From NCBI RefSeq assembly GCF_016185115.1, contig NZ_JACPOF010000029.1:374530-438529 (forward strand): a stretch of DNA of 64,000 nucleotides. Direction: 5' to 3'. Positions 49,522-59,566 of the stretch are shown in pieces. The notes under the pieces are model-generated. The model saw only the letters and a program-made list of their open reading frames with translations. It was not told the origin of the DNA and did no database searches. The number at the start of each line of letters is the position of its first letter. Position 1 is the first letter of the stretch. The DNA comes from Polaromonas sp. (GTDB taxonomy: Bacteria; Pseudomonadota; Gammaproteobacteria; Burkholderiales; Burkholderiaceae_C). The translations under genes and the position numbers were made by a program.

Positions 49522-50982
49522 TCAGCGCGCAGGACGAATCAGGGCGTATTGCGCCCATTCCCCACGACGGAACAACACATTGACGGCCTTGCTTTTATCA
49601 ACCTTGGCAACAGCCGCGTCAAACTCCTTCACCGTGGCAACTTCGGTGTTGGCCACGGCAAGAATCACATCACCCTCGCGCAGCCCTGCGCGTGCGGCAG
49701 AACCTTCGGCACTGTCCACCTTCACACCGCCTTTGACCTTCAGGTCTTTTTTCTGGGCGTCAGGCAGTTCGCTCACCACAAGGCCAAGCGCCTGGGCTGC
49801 ACCGGCAACTGCCGCCCTGGGCTCGGAGGCTGCCGCCCGGCGTGCTGGTTTCTCGGGCTCGACTTCTGCAATAACCACAGTCAGGTCTTTTGATGCTCCG
49901 CGCCTGAATACCGTGACGACAGCGCGAGTGCCGGGTTTGACGTTGCCAACCAGCCGCGGGAGGTCACTGGATTTTTCAATCTGCTTGCCGTCAAATTTGG
50001 TGATGATGTCGCCCGCCTCAATGCCGGCCTTCTCCGCCGGCGCGCCGCTTTCAACGCCCCTGATCAGCGCGCCCTGGGGTTTGCCGAGGCCGATGGACTC
50101 GGCGACTTCCTTGCTCACCTGCTCAATCTGAACGCCAATGCGCCCACGAGTCACGCGACCAGCGCTGCGCAACTGGTCTGACACGCGTGCGGCCTCGTCA
50201 ATCGGTATCGCAAAGGAAATGCCCTGAAAACCGCCGGAGCGGGAGTAGATCTGGCTGTTGATGCCTATCACCTCGCCGCGCATGTTCAGCAGCGGTCCGC
50301 CAGAGTTGCCGGGGTTGATGGCGACATCGGTCTGTATGAACGGCAGGTAGTCGCCGGTATCACGCTGCTTGGCGCTGACAATGCCTGCGGTAACGGTGTT
50401 TTCAAGACCAAAGGGCGAACCGATAGCCATCACCCATTCGCCGACCTTCAGCCGGTTGACATCACCAATTTTGACGGCCGGCAATCCGGTGGCCTCAATC
50501 TTCACCACGGCGACATCACTGCGCTTGTCCGCCCCAATAATCCTGGCCTTGAACTCACGTTTGTCAGTCAGCGTCACGATCACCTCGTCGGCGCCTTCGA
50601 CCACGTGGGCATTCGTCATGACAAAACCGTCGGTCGTGAGAATGAAACCCGAGCCGACACCGCGCGGCTGGTCTTCGTCAGGCTGCGGCTGGCGCTCCGG
50701 ACGGGGTGAACGCGGGGTAGTAGGCGGCACAGGGATGCCAAAACGGCGGAAGAACTCCAGCATCTGCTCGTCGATGCCACTGGTGGCGCCGACCTTGACC
50801 TTTTCGGATGTCCGGATGTTCACAACCGAAGGCCCGACCTGCTCCACCAGGTCGGTGAAGTCGGGCAGGGTACGGTTTTGTGCCCACACCGGCTGGGCAG
50901 GCAGGGCAACAGCTGCGGCCGCCAGGGCAAGCATGCCTGCAGCCAGATAGGAACGCACGGGTTTCAGGGTCAATTCATTCAT
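49522..50982 (-). CDS. mucD: Periplasmic serine protease, DegQ/MucD (HtrA) family
   Basis: Periplasmic quality-control protease of 486 residues from ATG 50982 (GAGG box). Signal peptide about 1-34; trypsin-like domain with the triad His in TNAHVVEG, Asp in RSDVAVVKI and Ser in GNSGGPLL; then two PDZ domains (about 275-365 and 385-480). It is the last gene of the sigma-E regulon cluster and is probably regulated by RpoE. Confidence 0.95.
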   Translation of the reverse strand: MNELTLKPVRSYLAAGMLALAAAAVALPAQPVWAQNRTLPDFTDLVEQVGPSVVNIRTSEKVKVGATSGIDEQMLEFFRRFGIPVPPTTPRSPRPERQPQPDEDQPRGVGSGFILTTDGFVMTNAHVVEGADEVIVTLTDKREFKARIIGADKRSDVAVVKIEATGLPAVKIGDVNRLKVGEWVMAIGSPFGLENTVTAGIVSAKQRDTGDYLPFIQTDVAINPGNSGGPLLNMRGEVIGINSQIYSRSGGFQGISFAIPIDEAARVSDQLRSAGRVTRGRIGVQIEQVSKEVAESIGLGKPQGALIRGVESGAPAEKAGIEAGDIITKFDGKQIEKSSDLPRLVGNVKPGTRAVVTVFRRGASKDLTVVIAEVEPEKPARRAAASEPRAAVAGAAQALGLVVSELPDAQKKDLKVKGGVKVDSAEGSAARAGLREGDVILAVANTEVATVKEFDAAVAKVDKSKAVNVLFRRGEWAQYALIRPAR

Positions 50983-51102
50983 CGTCGGCCTCTTCAATAA
51001 ATATGGGTGCAGTGGGATGCCAGTGGAATCCGCCCAAGACGATTTAAGGACGAACACGCATAACGCAATACCCGGGACGCTGGCCTTGCAGGCCCGCCCC
51101 GC

Positions 51103-52182
51103 CTATTTCTTCCGTTCAAGCCCACCGGCAAACATCTTGATGGTTTTCATGGGAACTTCCCCCATGACAGTCAGCCAGTAAGAGCCCACCTGCTTCGTCA
51201 TGGTCTGGGTCGCCCCCAGGGACATGCTGGCTTCCTTCTCGTGACGCTGCCTGTCATAAGGCTCGACAAAGAGGGAGACCGAAGCCAGTCCATCGGAAAA
51301 AATCCATTGCAGGGGCTCGTCAGCACCGGGGGCGGCAGAGGCCACGGCCGGGCGCTTGTAGCAACTCATGGGCGCAAAGCCGGCAACGGGGGTCTTCAGC
51401 ACCCAGCCTTCGGCGCTGGCAGTCGTCTTGACCAGAACAGGTTTTTCGATCTTGTAGCCGTCGACCTTGCCCATCATGGACAGCAGCTTGTCCATCTTGA
51501 CCGGGGCATCCAGCTGCAACTCGGAGAAAGCCGCCTGCTCAAGCACCTTGCCGTCCGCATCAAGCGTCTGCAATTTCACAACCATGCCGTTTTTCTGCTC
51601 CGTCCAGACGCGGTATCCGAAACGCATGGCATCTTTGGGCACGAGCACCACGATATCCGCTTCCAGCCCCGCCACACGTTCGACACCTTCCTGTCTGACC
51701 TTGTAAAACTCGGCAATACGGTTGTCTGTGGACTGCAGCAATTCAGGGAAAAGGCCCAGTGACTCGCGTTTTTCCGTTCGCACCACCTTGTGTTCGGGCA
51801 TAAAGGTGACGACGCGATCGTTGTGCCTGAAAATCGAGCGCGGGGCGCCCGTCAGCGTCTCTACACGCTCGACCTGCTGGTTGCCTTCACAGACATGCCA
51901 TATCTTGCCGCTGGAAATGCTCCCGCCGGAAGACACCACATACGTGCCAATGTAGGCCTGCTTTTTGGAAGCCTCGTGCATGCGCATCAACCAGTCGTTG
52001 ATGCCTCTCGCTTCGGCAGAAGACGGGGCCGGCAAAGGAGCAGGACCAGCAGGTGGCGTTTGTGCAGCCACAAAATTCATGGCCAGCAGGGCCACCCCGG
52101 CGCAAGGCCAGATGCGCCATGTCCGGCGCTTCACACGCCCGGCACTTCCAGGCAGATCAAAACCTGCTTTAACGGCCTGCAT
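51103..52182 (-). CDS. rseB: Sigma-E regulatory protein RseB/MucB
   Basis: Periplasmic partner that protects the anti-sigma factor RseA and senses lipoprotein or LPS stress. It has 359 residues from ATG 52182, overlapping rseA by 14 nt. It has an N-terminal hydrophobic segment (about 24-40) and the MucB/RseB N-terminal LolA-like and C-terminal domains. The track's 64 extra residues are antisense-like leader inside rseA. Confidence 0.9.
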   Translation of the reverse strand: MQAVKAGFDLPGSAGRVKRRTWRIWPCAGVALLAMNFVAAQTPPAGPAPLPAPSSAEARGINDWLMRMHEASKKQAYIGTYVVSSGGSISSGKIWHVCEGNQQVERVETLTGAPRSIFRHNDRVVTFMPEHKVVRTEKRESLGLFPELLQSTDNRIAEFYKVRQEGVERVAGLEADIVVLVPKDAMRFGYRVWTEQKNGMVVKLQTLDADGKVLEQAAFSELQLDAPVKMDKLLSMMGKVDGYKIEKPVLVKTTASAEGWVLKTPVAGFAPMSCYKRPAVASAAPGADEPLQWIFSDGLASVSLFVEPYDRQRHEKEASMSLGATQTMTKQVGSYWLTVMGEVPMKTIKMFAGGLERKK

Positions 52183-52780
52183 TTTGCGGGGTTTCAAACG
52201 CTGCATTAAGGAAGCCGGATGGTGCCTGCAGCACAGAAGCGCCGCCCAGTTGCCTGTGCGCAGCAAGAAGTTCTTCAAGCCTTGCATCGCGCACCATGGG
52301 GCCTTGCGGGGAAGCCACGACGAGTACCGCAGGCGTGGATTGATTGACGGCAGGCGCCTGCGCCAGCTGCGCACCAGATGGCGAAGAAATCATGGCCACG
52401 CTGCTCCACGCAATCGCGGCCACGGCGGTCAGGGATGCAAAGCCTGCGGCAAGTTTCCACCTGAAAATACCGTCATTTGCCGCCGGCTCGCGGCGCGCGA
52501 CCTTAAGCGGGGCGGGAACAGGATCCGGCACAGTCCAGGTGCGCTCCTTTTCAAGACGCTCGTTCAGGCGCTGCAGAAAAGCCGGTGAAGACCCGCCCGC
52601 AGCAAGTGAAGGAGAACGCAGTACGTCGCCAATCATGTGATACATGCCCCAACTGCCGGCAGCGGCGTCATCGTCCTTGCAGGCTTGCAGCAACAGCAAC
52701 AGCTCGTCCTTGTCCAGCTCTCCATCTGCCAGGGCGGAGAGGCGTTCGCAGGTTGTCGGTGGGAATTTAGTGATCTTCAT
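52169..52780 (-). CDS. rseA: Anti-sigma-E factor RseA/MucA
   Basis: A 203-residue single-pass membrane protein. The cytoplasmic anti-sigma domain (ERLSALADGELDKDEL, about 12-90) binds RpoE. A membrane helix lies at about 108-130 (LAAGFASLTAVAAIAWSSVAM) and a short periplasmic tail follows. Located directly after rpoE and coupled to rseB. Confidence 0.9.
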   Translation of the reverse strand: MKITKFPPTTCERLSALADGELDKDELLLLLQACKDDDAAAGSWGMYHMIGDVLRSPSLAAGGSSPAFLQRLNERLEKERTWTVPDPVPAPLKVARREPAANDGIFRWKLAAGFASLTAVAAIAWSSVAMISSPSGAQLAQAPAVNQSTPAVLVVASPQGPMVRDARLEELLAAHRQLGGASVLQAPSGFLNAAFETPQNAGR

Positions 52781-52880
52781 GACTGTCTCTCGCTGCCGGC
52801 TTTCGCCGTATTTGTGTGAGGTGGCGCGCTTTTCCTGCCAATGCAACTGTCCGTTTTATCCTGAAAGAAATCCGAGTGGC

Positions 52881-53525
52881 TTACCAACGCTTGCCGGACT
52901 GATTTTCAAGCAAGGGTTTTACTTTTTCCGATATCGCTTCACGTGCCCGGAAAATCCGGGACCGCACTGTCCCTATCGGACAATTCATGGCTTCCGATAT
53001 TTCCTCGTAGCTCAATCCTTCGATTTCCCGCAAGGTAATTGCCTGCCTCAACTCTTCCGGCAATGCCTCCATGGCGGCATTGACCATCTCCGCAATTTCC
53101 TTGCTGGCGAGCACGGCGTCAGGCGTTTCCGAGCTGGTTAGTTCGTTTTCCAGCGGGGAAGTTTCATCACTTTCGTCGCTTTGTCCGGATTTGAACGAAT
53201 TTTCAGACACCGTGGGGTCCCGCTTGAGGTCCATCAGGGCCTTTTTGGCCGTATTTACTGCAATACGGTACAGCCAGGTATAAAACTGGGCTTCGCCGCG
53301 GAACTGGGCCATCGCCCGGTACGCGCGAATAAAGGTTTCCTGCGCGATGTCCTCGACCAGGTCCACATCGCGCACCATACGCCCTATCAGACGCTGAATG
53401 CGCCTTTCGTACTTGATCACCAGCAGTTCAAACGCCTTCTGGTCACCCGCCACCGTGCGCTCGACCAGCATGGCATCGCTGTCCACGGCTTTGACCGGCT
53501 CTGCCGGGGTGACGTCTTCAGTCAT
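52881..53525 (-). CDS. rpoE: RNA polymerase sigma-E factor
   Basis: Extracytoplasmic-function sigma factor of 214 residues. Region 2 (about 25-95: DLVEDIAQETFIRAYRAMAQFRG) and region 4 (about 140-195: LREIEGLSYEEISEAMNCP helix-turn-helix) are visible. An acidic linker separates them. The ATGA overlap with the preceding membrane-protein gene indicates co-translation. Controlled by RseA/RseB downstream. Confidence 0.96.
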   Translation of the reverse strand: MTEDVTPAEPVKAVDSDAMLVERTVAGDQKAFELLVIKYERRIQRLIGRMVRDVDLVEDIAQETFIRAYRAMAQFRGEAQFYTWLYRIAVNTAKKALMDLKRDPTVSENSFKSGQSDESDETSPLENELTSSETPDAVLASKEIAEMVNAAMEALPEELRQAITLREIEGLSYEEISEAMNCPIGTVRSRIFRAREAISEKVKPLLENQSGKRW

Positions 53526-54025
53526 TGTTTTGTCTGTATGGAAGCGGCATCTGCATGGCCCGATACTGCCACAGCGCGGGAGCTACCCGCATACCTGCCC
53601 GGAGAAAAAAGCGCACGCCGAAAGTCCAGCCAACGCTCGGGGAAAGCGCTACGCTCACACCAGACACACGCACTCCTTTGAGTGTCGCACTGCATTCTGA
53701 GCAGCAGCAGGTCCTGAAAATCAGCGATCACCGAGATACGCTGTTCGGCGATCCCCGACTGATAACCCACGCCTTCCCGGCGCCAGGATTGCCCATCCCA
53801 GACTATTTGCCCGACTTCCGTTTTTTTCCATCCGGCGAGAGCAGCAAGTCCAGCGCCTGCAAGTGCCACGACAGACAGGACAACATGCCAACGTGCTTGC
53901 TGGCCAGAATACAGCCAGCACAAGGTTGCCAGGGCGCCAGCACACCACAAACCGGCAAGCAGCAAGGCCTGGAAACGCGAACGCCCCAGCGGATACACAA
54001 CCGGCGGGGCGCTATGTGCAATCAA
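53522..54025 (-). CDS. Small membrane protein coupled to rpoE
   Basis: A 167-residue protein with two membrane helices (about 20-40 and 45-65) and a cytoplasmic part containing several Trp and Cys residues. The track start is TTG; a GTG at 53998 is an alternative, and neither is well supported. Its stop overlaps the rpoE start (ATGA). The layout resembles YgfX/CptA-type small membrane proteins, but I do not recognise it securely. Confidence 0.65.
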   Translation of the reverse strand: MIAHSAPPVVYPLGRSRFQALLLAGLWCAGALATLCWLYSGQQARWHVVLSVVALAGAGLAALAGWKKTEVGQIVWDGQSWRREGVGYQSGIAEQRISVIADFQDLLLLRMQCDTQRSACVWCERSAFPERWLDFRRALFSPGRYAGSSRAVAVSGHADAASIQTKQ

Positions 54026-54076
54026 GGCAGCTTGCGTGTGGATGATCAGGCAATCTGTATCTTTGACACACGTCCG

Positions 54077-55321
54077 TCAGACGCGCTTGAAGACCAGTGT
54101 GCCGTTGGTACCGCCGAAGCCGAAGTTGTTCTTGACCGCGAATTCAAGCTTCGCGTCACGCGCCGTGTTCGCACAGTAATCAAGATCGCACTCGGGATCC
54201 TGGTTAAAGATGTTGATGGTGGGCGGGATCTTCTGGTGATGCAGGGAGAGCACCGTGAATACCGACTCGATACCTCCTGCGCCGCCCAAAAGGTGCCCGG
54301 TCATGGACTTTGTGGAACTGACCACGAGATTTTTCGAATGGTCGCCGAAAGCGGCCTTGATGGCATTCGTCTCATTGAGGTCGCCCAGTGGCGTCGATGT
54401 ACCGTGCGCGTTGAGATACTGGACCTCGTCCGCATTCACACCAGCATTTTTCAGGGCCATGGCCATGGAGCGGCGGGGGCCGTCAATGTCAGGTGCCGTC
54501 ATGTGGAAAGCATCTGCACTCATGCCGAAGCCGGTGAGCTCTGCATAGATTTTTGCCCCACGCGCTTTGGCGTGCTCGTACTCTTCGAGCACCATCACGC
54601 CGCCACCCTCGCCAAGTACAAACCCATCGCGATCCTTGTCCCATGGGCGCGATGCTGTTTTTGGATCGTCGTTGCGCGTTGACAGCGCGCGTGCCGCAGC
54701 GAAACCGCCGATTCCGAGCGGCGACACAGTGGCTTCGGCACCGCCGGCAACCATCACGTCGCAATCGCCGTATTCGATCATGCGGGCCGACAGGCCAATG
54801 GAGTGCAGGCCGGTGGTACAGGCCGTGACCACCGCCACATTGGGACCCCTGAAGCCAAATTTGATGGACACATGACCCGAAATCATGTTGATGATGGACG
54901 CCGGCACAAAAAACGGGGAAATACGGCGTGGACCCCGATTCACCAGTTCCCCGTGCATTTCCTCGATCAGCGGCAGGCCGCCTATGCCAGAGCCGATGTT
55001 GCAGCCAATACGCGTAGCCATTTCGCCGTCAAGCGCCTCGCCGGTCGGCAACCCGCTGTCAGCTACGGCCTGGAAAGCAGCCGCCAGTCCCAGGTGAATG
55101 AAGCGGTCCATGTGGCGCGCTTCTTTCTCAGGGATGTAATCGGCAATATTGAAGCCTTTGACTTCACCGGCAAATTTGCAGGCGAAGGCGCTGGCGTCAA
55201 ACCGGGTAATCAGGTCAATGCCGGAATTCCCGGCCAGAAGATTGGACCAGGATTCAGCAACCGTATTGCCTACGGGGCTGACACAGCCCAGACCTGTCAC
55301 AACGACACGACGACGACTCAT
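54077..55321 (-). CDS. fabF: 3-oxoacyl-ACP synthase II
   Basis: Elongating condensing enzyme of fatty-acid synthesis, 414 residues. The catalytic Cys is in TACTTGLHS (about 165), with His in [11 protein letters not shown] (about 305) and [13 protein letters not shown] (about 335-345). It follows acpP after an 88-bp gap that contains a terminator-like hairpin. Confidence 0.97.
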   Translation of the reverse strand: MSRRRVVVTGLGCVSPVGNTVAESWSNLLAGNSGIDLITRFDASAFACKFAGEVKGFNIADYIPEKEARHMDRFIHLGLAAAFQAVADSGLPTGEALDGEMATRIGCNIGSGIGGLPLIEEMHGELVNRGPRRISPFFVPASIINMISGHVSIKFGFRGPNVAVVTACTTGLHSIGLSARMIEYGDCDVMVAGGAEATVSPLGIGGFAAARALSTRNDDPKTASRPWDKDRDGFVLGEGGGVMVLEEYEHAKARGAKIYAELTGFGMSADAFHMTAPDIDGPRRSMAMALKNAGVNADEVQYLNAHGTSTPLGDLNETNAIKAAFGDHSKNLVVSSTKSMTGHLLGGAGGIESVFTVLSLHHQKIPPTINIFNQDPECDLDYCANTARDAKLEFAVKNNFGFGGTNGTLVFKRV

Positions 55322-55333
55322 TCAGTGATCCTG

Positions 55334-55369
55334 AAAAATACCCGGAAACCGTTTGAAAGGCGTTCCGGG
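55334..55369 (-). terminator. Terminator-like hairpin between acpP and fabF
   Basis: Minus strand CCCGGAA...TTCCGGG (7-bp stem, 15-nt loop) followed by TATTTTT. It could end part of the acpP transcript and keep acpP expression above fabF, as is typical of this operon. Confidence 0.55.
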
Positions 55370-55409
55370 TTTTGTGGCGGAGTGTTCCGGGGGCAAAAAG
55401 CCCCGGACA

Positions 55410-55700
<291 letters not shown>

Positions 55701-55807
55701 TCATCTCTAAGCATCTGGCCGGACGGAGACAAACCGGCGTCGATTTCCTGTGTTTTACCACCGCCGACTTACTGCAAGTACGGCGTTTGCTCAAACGGCA
55801 TGTCGGC

Positions 55808-56554
55808 TTACATGTACATGCCACCGTTGACGTGAATTTCCTGGCCCGTGATGTAAGCCGCCTGCGGGCTGCCCACAAAAGCGACGGCATGCGCAATATC
55901 CTGGGGCTTCCCAAGATGACCCAGCGGTATCTGGCCCAGCAGGGCTTTTTGCTGCTCTTCCGGCAGTTTGGCTGTCATGTCGGTCTCGATGAATCCTGGC
56001 GCAATGCAGTTCACCGTGATGTTGCGTGACCCAAGCTCCCTGGCAAGCGCCCGCGTCATGCCAGCGACTCCAGCCTTGGCCGCAGCGTAATTCGATTGCC
56101 CCGCGTTGCCCGAAGCGCCAACCACCGAGGTAATGCTGATGATGCGGCCATAACGTTGCTTCATCATGGTGCGCATCACGGCACGGCTCATGCGGAAGAC
56201 AGCCTTGAGGTTCGTGTCCATCACCGCGTCCCAATCGTCATCCTTCAGGCGCATGGCCAGCATGTCACGAGTAATGCCCGCATTGTTGACCAGAACCTGC
56301 AGACCGCCATGCTCCTTGACGATGGCATCAATCAGCGCTTCAGCAGCCACGGCATCGTTCACGTTGAGGTTTTTGCCCGAGCAACCCGGAAATGCAGCCA
56401 GCGCCTGGCTTATTTTTGCAGCGCCTTCATCGCTGGTTGCGGTACCGATCACTTTCAGACCCTTTTGGGCCAGTTCAAGCGCAATCGCCGCACCTATCCC
56501 CCGCGAAGCACCCGTGACAAGTGCGACTTGCCCCTCAAACTTTATTTCACTCAT
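55808..56554 (-). CDS. fabG: 3-oxoacyl-ACP reductase
   Basis: NADPH-dependent SDR of fatty-acid elongation, 248 residues. GASRGIGAAIA cofactor loop, NNAG, catalytic Ser in ITSVVGASGN and Tyr/Lys in YAAAK (about 155-159). It overlaps fabD by 4 nt. Confidence 0.97.
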   Translation of the reverse strand: MSEIKFEGQVALVTGASRGIGAAIALELAQKGLKVIGTATSDEGAAKISQALAAFPGCSGKNLNVNDAVAAEALIDAIVKEHGGLQVLVNNAGITRDMLAMRLKDDDWDAVMDTNLKAVFRMSRAVMRTMMKQRYGRIISITSVVGASGNAGQSNYAAAKAGVAGMTRALARELGSRNITVNCIAPGFIETDMTAKLPEEQQKALLGQIPLGHLGKPQDIAHAVAFVGSPQAAYITGQEIHVNGGMYM

Positions 56555-57501
56555 GCCAGCATTCCTTTCACTTCGGCCAGGGAGGCCGGATCAAACAGCG
56601 GCGCACCGGTCAATTCAGGATCAATACGTTTTACCAGCCCTGCCAGCACCTTGCCGGGGCCACATTCAACAATCGTGGTCACGCCGCGGGCCTTGATGGC
56701 CTGGACGCATTCAACCCAGCGCACCGGGCCAAACGCCTGGCGATAGAGGGCTTCACGGATTCCGTCTGCATCGGCGGCTACTGCAACGTCGATGTTATTG
56801 ACCAGCGGAATTTGTGGCGCGGCAAAAGCCACGCCCTTCAGCTTTTCCTTCAGCTTCTCTGCCGCCGGCTTCATGAGGGTGGAGTGAAAAGGCGCAGAAA
56901 CCGGTAGAGGCAAGGCGCGTTTTGCGCCGTTTGCCTTGAGGATTTCACAGGCCTTTTCAACTGCAGCCTTGCTGCCGGCAATCACGGTCTGACCGGGGTC
57001 GTTGAAATTGACGGCTTCGACAATCTCCGATGTGCCTGCGCCAAAAACAGCGGTAGCTTCCGCGCAACCCGCAATGACTCTGGCGGCATCCATGCCCAGT
57101 ATGGCGGCCATTGCACCGGTACCGACAGGCACGGCATCCTGCATGGCCTGGGCGCGAAAACGAACCAGTGGTGCAGCCTGCGCCAAAGTCAGCACACCAG
57201 AGGCTACCAGTGCTGAATATTCGCCAAGGGAGTGGCCAGCGACGACCGATGGTGCAGAACCTGTCTCGGCCATCCAGACACGATAGGCGGCAACAGCAGA
57301 AACCAGCATCACGGGCTGCGTGTTCGTGGTCAGCGCGAGGGCTTCTTTCGGGCCCTCCCTGATCAGCAGGGCAACATCTTCGCCAAGGGCATCAGATGCT
57401 TCGGCCAGGGTTTGGGTCACCACAGGATGGTCACTCCATGCATCGAGCATGCCTACCGACTGGGAACCCTGCCCGGGAAAAACAAAAGCAAACGGTTTCA
57501 A
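56551..57501 (-). CDS. fabD: Malonyl-CoA:ACP transacylase
   Basis: Loads malonyl groups on AcpP; 316 residues. The nucleophile Ser is in GHSLGEYSAL (about 92), with FPGQGSQSVGM at the N-terminus. No ATG fits: the start must be TTG 57501, which has GGAG 7 nt upstream and gives the normal N-terminus KPFAFVFPGQG. The track start 210 nt earlier runs into the membrane-protein gene. Confidence 0.94.
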   Translation of the reverse strand: MKPFAFVFPGQGSQSVGMLDAWSDHPVVTQTLAEASDALGEDVALLIREGPKEALALTTNTQPVMLVSAVAAYRVWMAETGSAPSVVAGHSLGEYSALVASGVLTLAQAAPLVRFRAQAMQDAVPVGTGAMAAILGMDAARVIAGCAEATAVFGAGTSEIVEAVNFNDPGQTVIAGSKAAVEKACEILKANGAKRALPLPVSAPFHSTLMKPAAEKLKEKLKGVAFAAPQIPLVNNIDVAVAADADGIREALYRQAFGPVRWVECVQAIKARGVTTIVECGPGKVLAGLVKRIDPELTGAPLFDPASLAEVKGMLA

Positions 57502-57551
57502 ATATTTTCTCCAATGATCAGTGCGCCGCAAGGCCGCGCTGAATTTTATCG

Positions 57552-58196
57552 TTACCCATTCAGTGCAAGCGCCTTGCCGGGTACTGGTTTTCCGCGCTGG
57601 CGCAGCCTGGTGACGCCAGCCCGCAGACACTCCACAAAGGCGCTTGCCGCCAGCCAGGGGTCCATCAGGTAATCCCACAGGTTGGTGGACTCCATCAACC
57701 CTGCGGCCCATGCCAGCAGGGCCGCTGAAACAAGCAAGGGCAGCAGCTTCAGCCCCTGCAACCAGAAGGCGGCGCAGAGAACAAACAGGACCAGCAGCAT
57801 TGCAGCCGATCCAAAACCCGGTCTGTAAGTATCAAGGTCGCCCCAACCCAGCGCGGCCGGATAGAGCAGCAACGCTGCGGCTGCAACAGCCACAAAAACG
57901 GATGTACTTTCAGATCGGGCCAGCATGGGTAAACCCCGCAGACGCCGTACCAGCGCCACGCATGCCAACAGCACCAGGGTCACACTCAAATCGGAGCTTA
58001 CACCGCGTATATAGGCAAGAGCCGGAATATGTGCCGGCCCGACCGGCAGGCACAAGGCTATAAAAATAACCGCAAGCACCCAGCGCATCCATACCTTAAA
58101 CACCTGACCACGACACAACAGGCGCGCGCACGCGGCGCACAACACAAGGTTGATGCCCAGCATTGCGACAAGATCAGTCATGGGTGGCAGTTGCAT
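57552..58196 (-). CDS. Multi-pass membrane protein of unknown function
   Basis: A 214-residue protein with about six hydrophobic helices and no recognised domain. The start is ATG 58196 with GAGG upstream; the stop of the sialidase-like gene lies 12 bp before it, and a TTG at 58211 would overlap that stop. It stands between the sialidase-like gene and fabD, so the two form an inserted pair within the fab operon. Confidence 0.7.
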   Translation of the reverse strand: MQLPPMTDLVAMLGINLVLCAACARLLCRGQVFKVWMRWVLAVIFIALCLPVGPAHIPALAYIRGVSSDLSVTLVLLACVALVRRLRGLPMLARSESTSVFVAVAAAALLLYPAALGWGDLDTYRPGFGSAAMLLVLFVLCAAFWLQGLKLLPLLVSAALLAWAAGLMESTNLWDYLMDPWLAASAFVECLRAGVTRLRQRGKPVPGKALALNG

Positions 58197-58207
58197 CAAT
58201 TTCCTCT

Positions 58208-59533
58208 TCAATTGGCGACAAGCGCCGCCTGCGAAGGATCAAGGCGCACATGCTTGATGCGTGTGCGGTGCCACGTGTAAACCAGATGAAGGTAGCCATC
58301 CCGGGTCTGCAACAGATAGGGGTATGAATATTCCTGCGCGCAATTTTCGGCGCCGCACAACTGGCGGCGTGCGCTGGCGACGTACGCACTTGTTTGCGTT
58401 TCATTGGTACCCGCAGCTTTCAGCTCATCACCCAGGAGTCGTTCATAAGCTGCCATGGACGGCGCCGCCTGCTGTAGCAATCCCCCTTCCACAAGGCGGG
58501 GAGCGACGCCGTCAAAACTGCCGCCCTTGTCAGCCCCCAGCAAGGCCAGGGATTGCCTTCCTGTAGCCGACGGATTCAGCGCCAGCCACTGACGCCCATC
58601 CTGACCGGCCAATCCGGCCAGCGCGGAATCGGGGTTGGGCAGGCTGGTGGCGCGCGCGGCCGACCATGTCCTGCCTGCATCCGCAGTAACAGATGTCATG
58701 ACCTTGCCGCCCTGCCCTGCCCGCATATACGCAGTCGCATGCACAGCATCCGTCGCCAGCAGGACCGGTTGAAGGCTGGTGTGGCTTGCGGGAATTCTGG
58801 TTTTATCAAGCACCTCGCCCTGGAGGCCCATACGAAGCACCTCGCCAAACTTGGTCACAAACTCGTGATAGACAGGCAGGCTCAACTGGCCGTCAGACAT
58901 CAGCACAGGCGCACCCTTGACCAGCGTGCTGACATTGAGAAAAGGCGAGGTCACCAGACGTTTCGGCGGGCTCCAGGTTATGCCTTCGTCGGTAGACCGT
59001 GACCAAGTAATGGCGCTGCCGGCCCAGCCGCCAAGCGACACATTGACCATCCAGAGCGATAGCGAGCCATCGGGCGCACGCGCAATCACAGGGTTGCCCA
59101 GCTTTTTCACGTAGCGCCAGAGCCCCGCCTGGATTTGCTGACGGTTGAACACAGTGCTTTCCGGTAACCAGCGCTGGCTTGCAGAGTCCATGACCGCGGT
59201 CTGGATCGTGACATCGCCCGCACCTTCGCGCGACCCGGCAAACCAGACCGCGCGCAAGTCACCATTTTTCAGTTCGACCAGGGAAGCTGCATGCACAGCC
59301 TGCCCCGGTTGCGAGGAAACAAACTGCGCGTCATATTTGAGATTTCCGCCTGCTATCGGGGCAGACAAAACTGGCGCAGCAACCGCCGCCGGCCTGGAAG
59401 CGACAGCAAAATCAGCAGCAGGTACGCGCCTCCAGATTTTCCATCCGGCCGCCCCAAAAGCCAGCACGATAAAAAGTATAAAAAGTGCTTGATAACGCCC
59501 CGAAACTGGAAAATTCAGGCGGCCGTTTGTCAT
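58208..59533 (-). CDS. Sialidase-like BNR-repeat protein, membrane anchored
   Basis: A 441-residue protein: N-terminal membrane anchor (ALFILFIVLAFGAAGWKIW, about 16-34), then a six-bladed propeller of the BNR/sialidase-like type. One clear Asp-box, SRSTDEGITWS (about 180), a weaker one, TADAGRTWS (about 285), and the C-terminal YSYPYLLQTRDGYLHLVYTW are typical of the BNR_2 group. It may act on a surface glycan in the periplasm. Sialidase activity is unproven, as distant members have other substrates. It lies 33 bp after fabH. Confidence 0.78.
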   Translation of the reverse strand: MTNGRLNFPVSGRYQALFILFIVLAFGAAGWKIWRRVPAADFAVASRPAAVAAPVLSAPIAGGNLKYDAQFVSSQPGQAVHAASLVELKNGDLRAVWFAGSREGAGDVTIQTAVMDSASQRWLPESTVFNRQQIQAGLWRYVKKLGNPVIARAPDGSLSLWMVNVSLGGWAGSAITWSRSTDEGITWSPPKRLVTSPFLNVSTLVKGAPVLMSDGQLSLPVYHEFVTKFGEVLRMGLQGEVLDKTRIPASHTSLQPVLLATDAVHATAYMRAGQGGKVMTSVTADAGRTWSAARATSLPNPDSALAGLAGQDGRQWLALNPSATGRQSLALLGADKGGSFDGVAPRLVEGGLLQQAAPSMAAYERLLGDELKAAGTNETQTSAYVASARRQLCGAENCAQEYSYPYLLQTRDGYLHLVYTWHRTRIKHVRLDPSQAALVAN

Positions 59534-59566
59534 GTTCGGCCCAACTGATGGGGAGAGGCGGCCATC

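Noticed and set aside
53525-54682. 385-codon plus-strand ORF
   Set aside because: Antisense to the small membrane protein and the 3' part of fabF; no family features.
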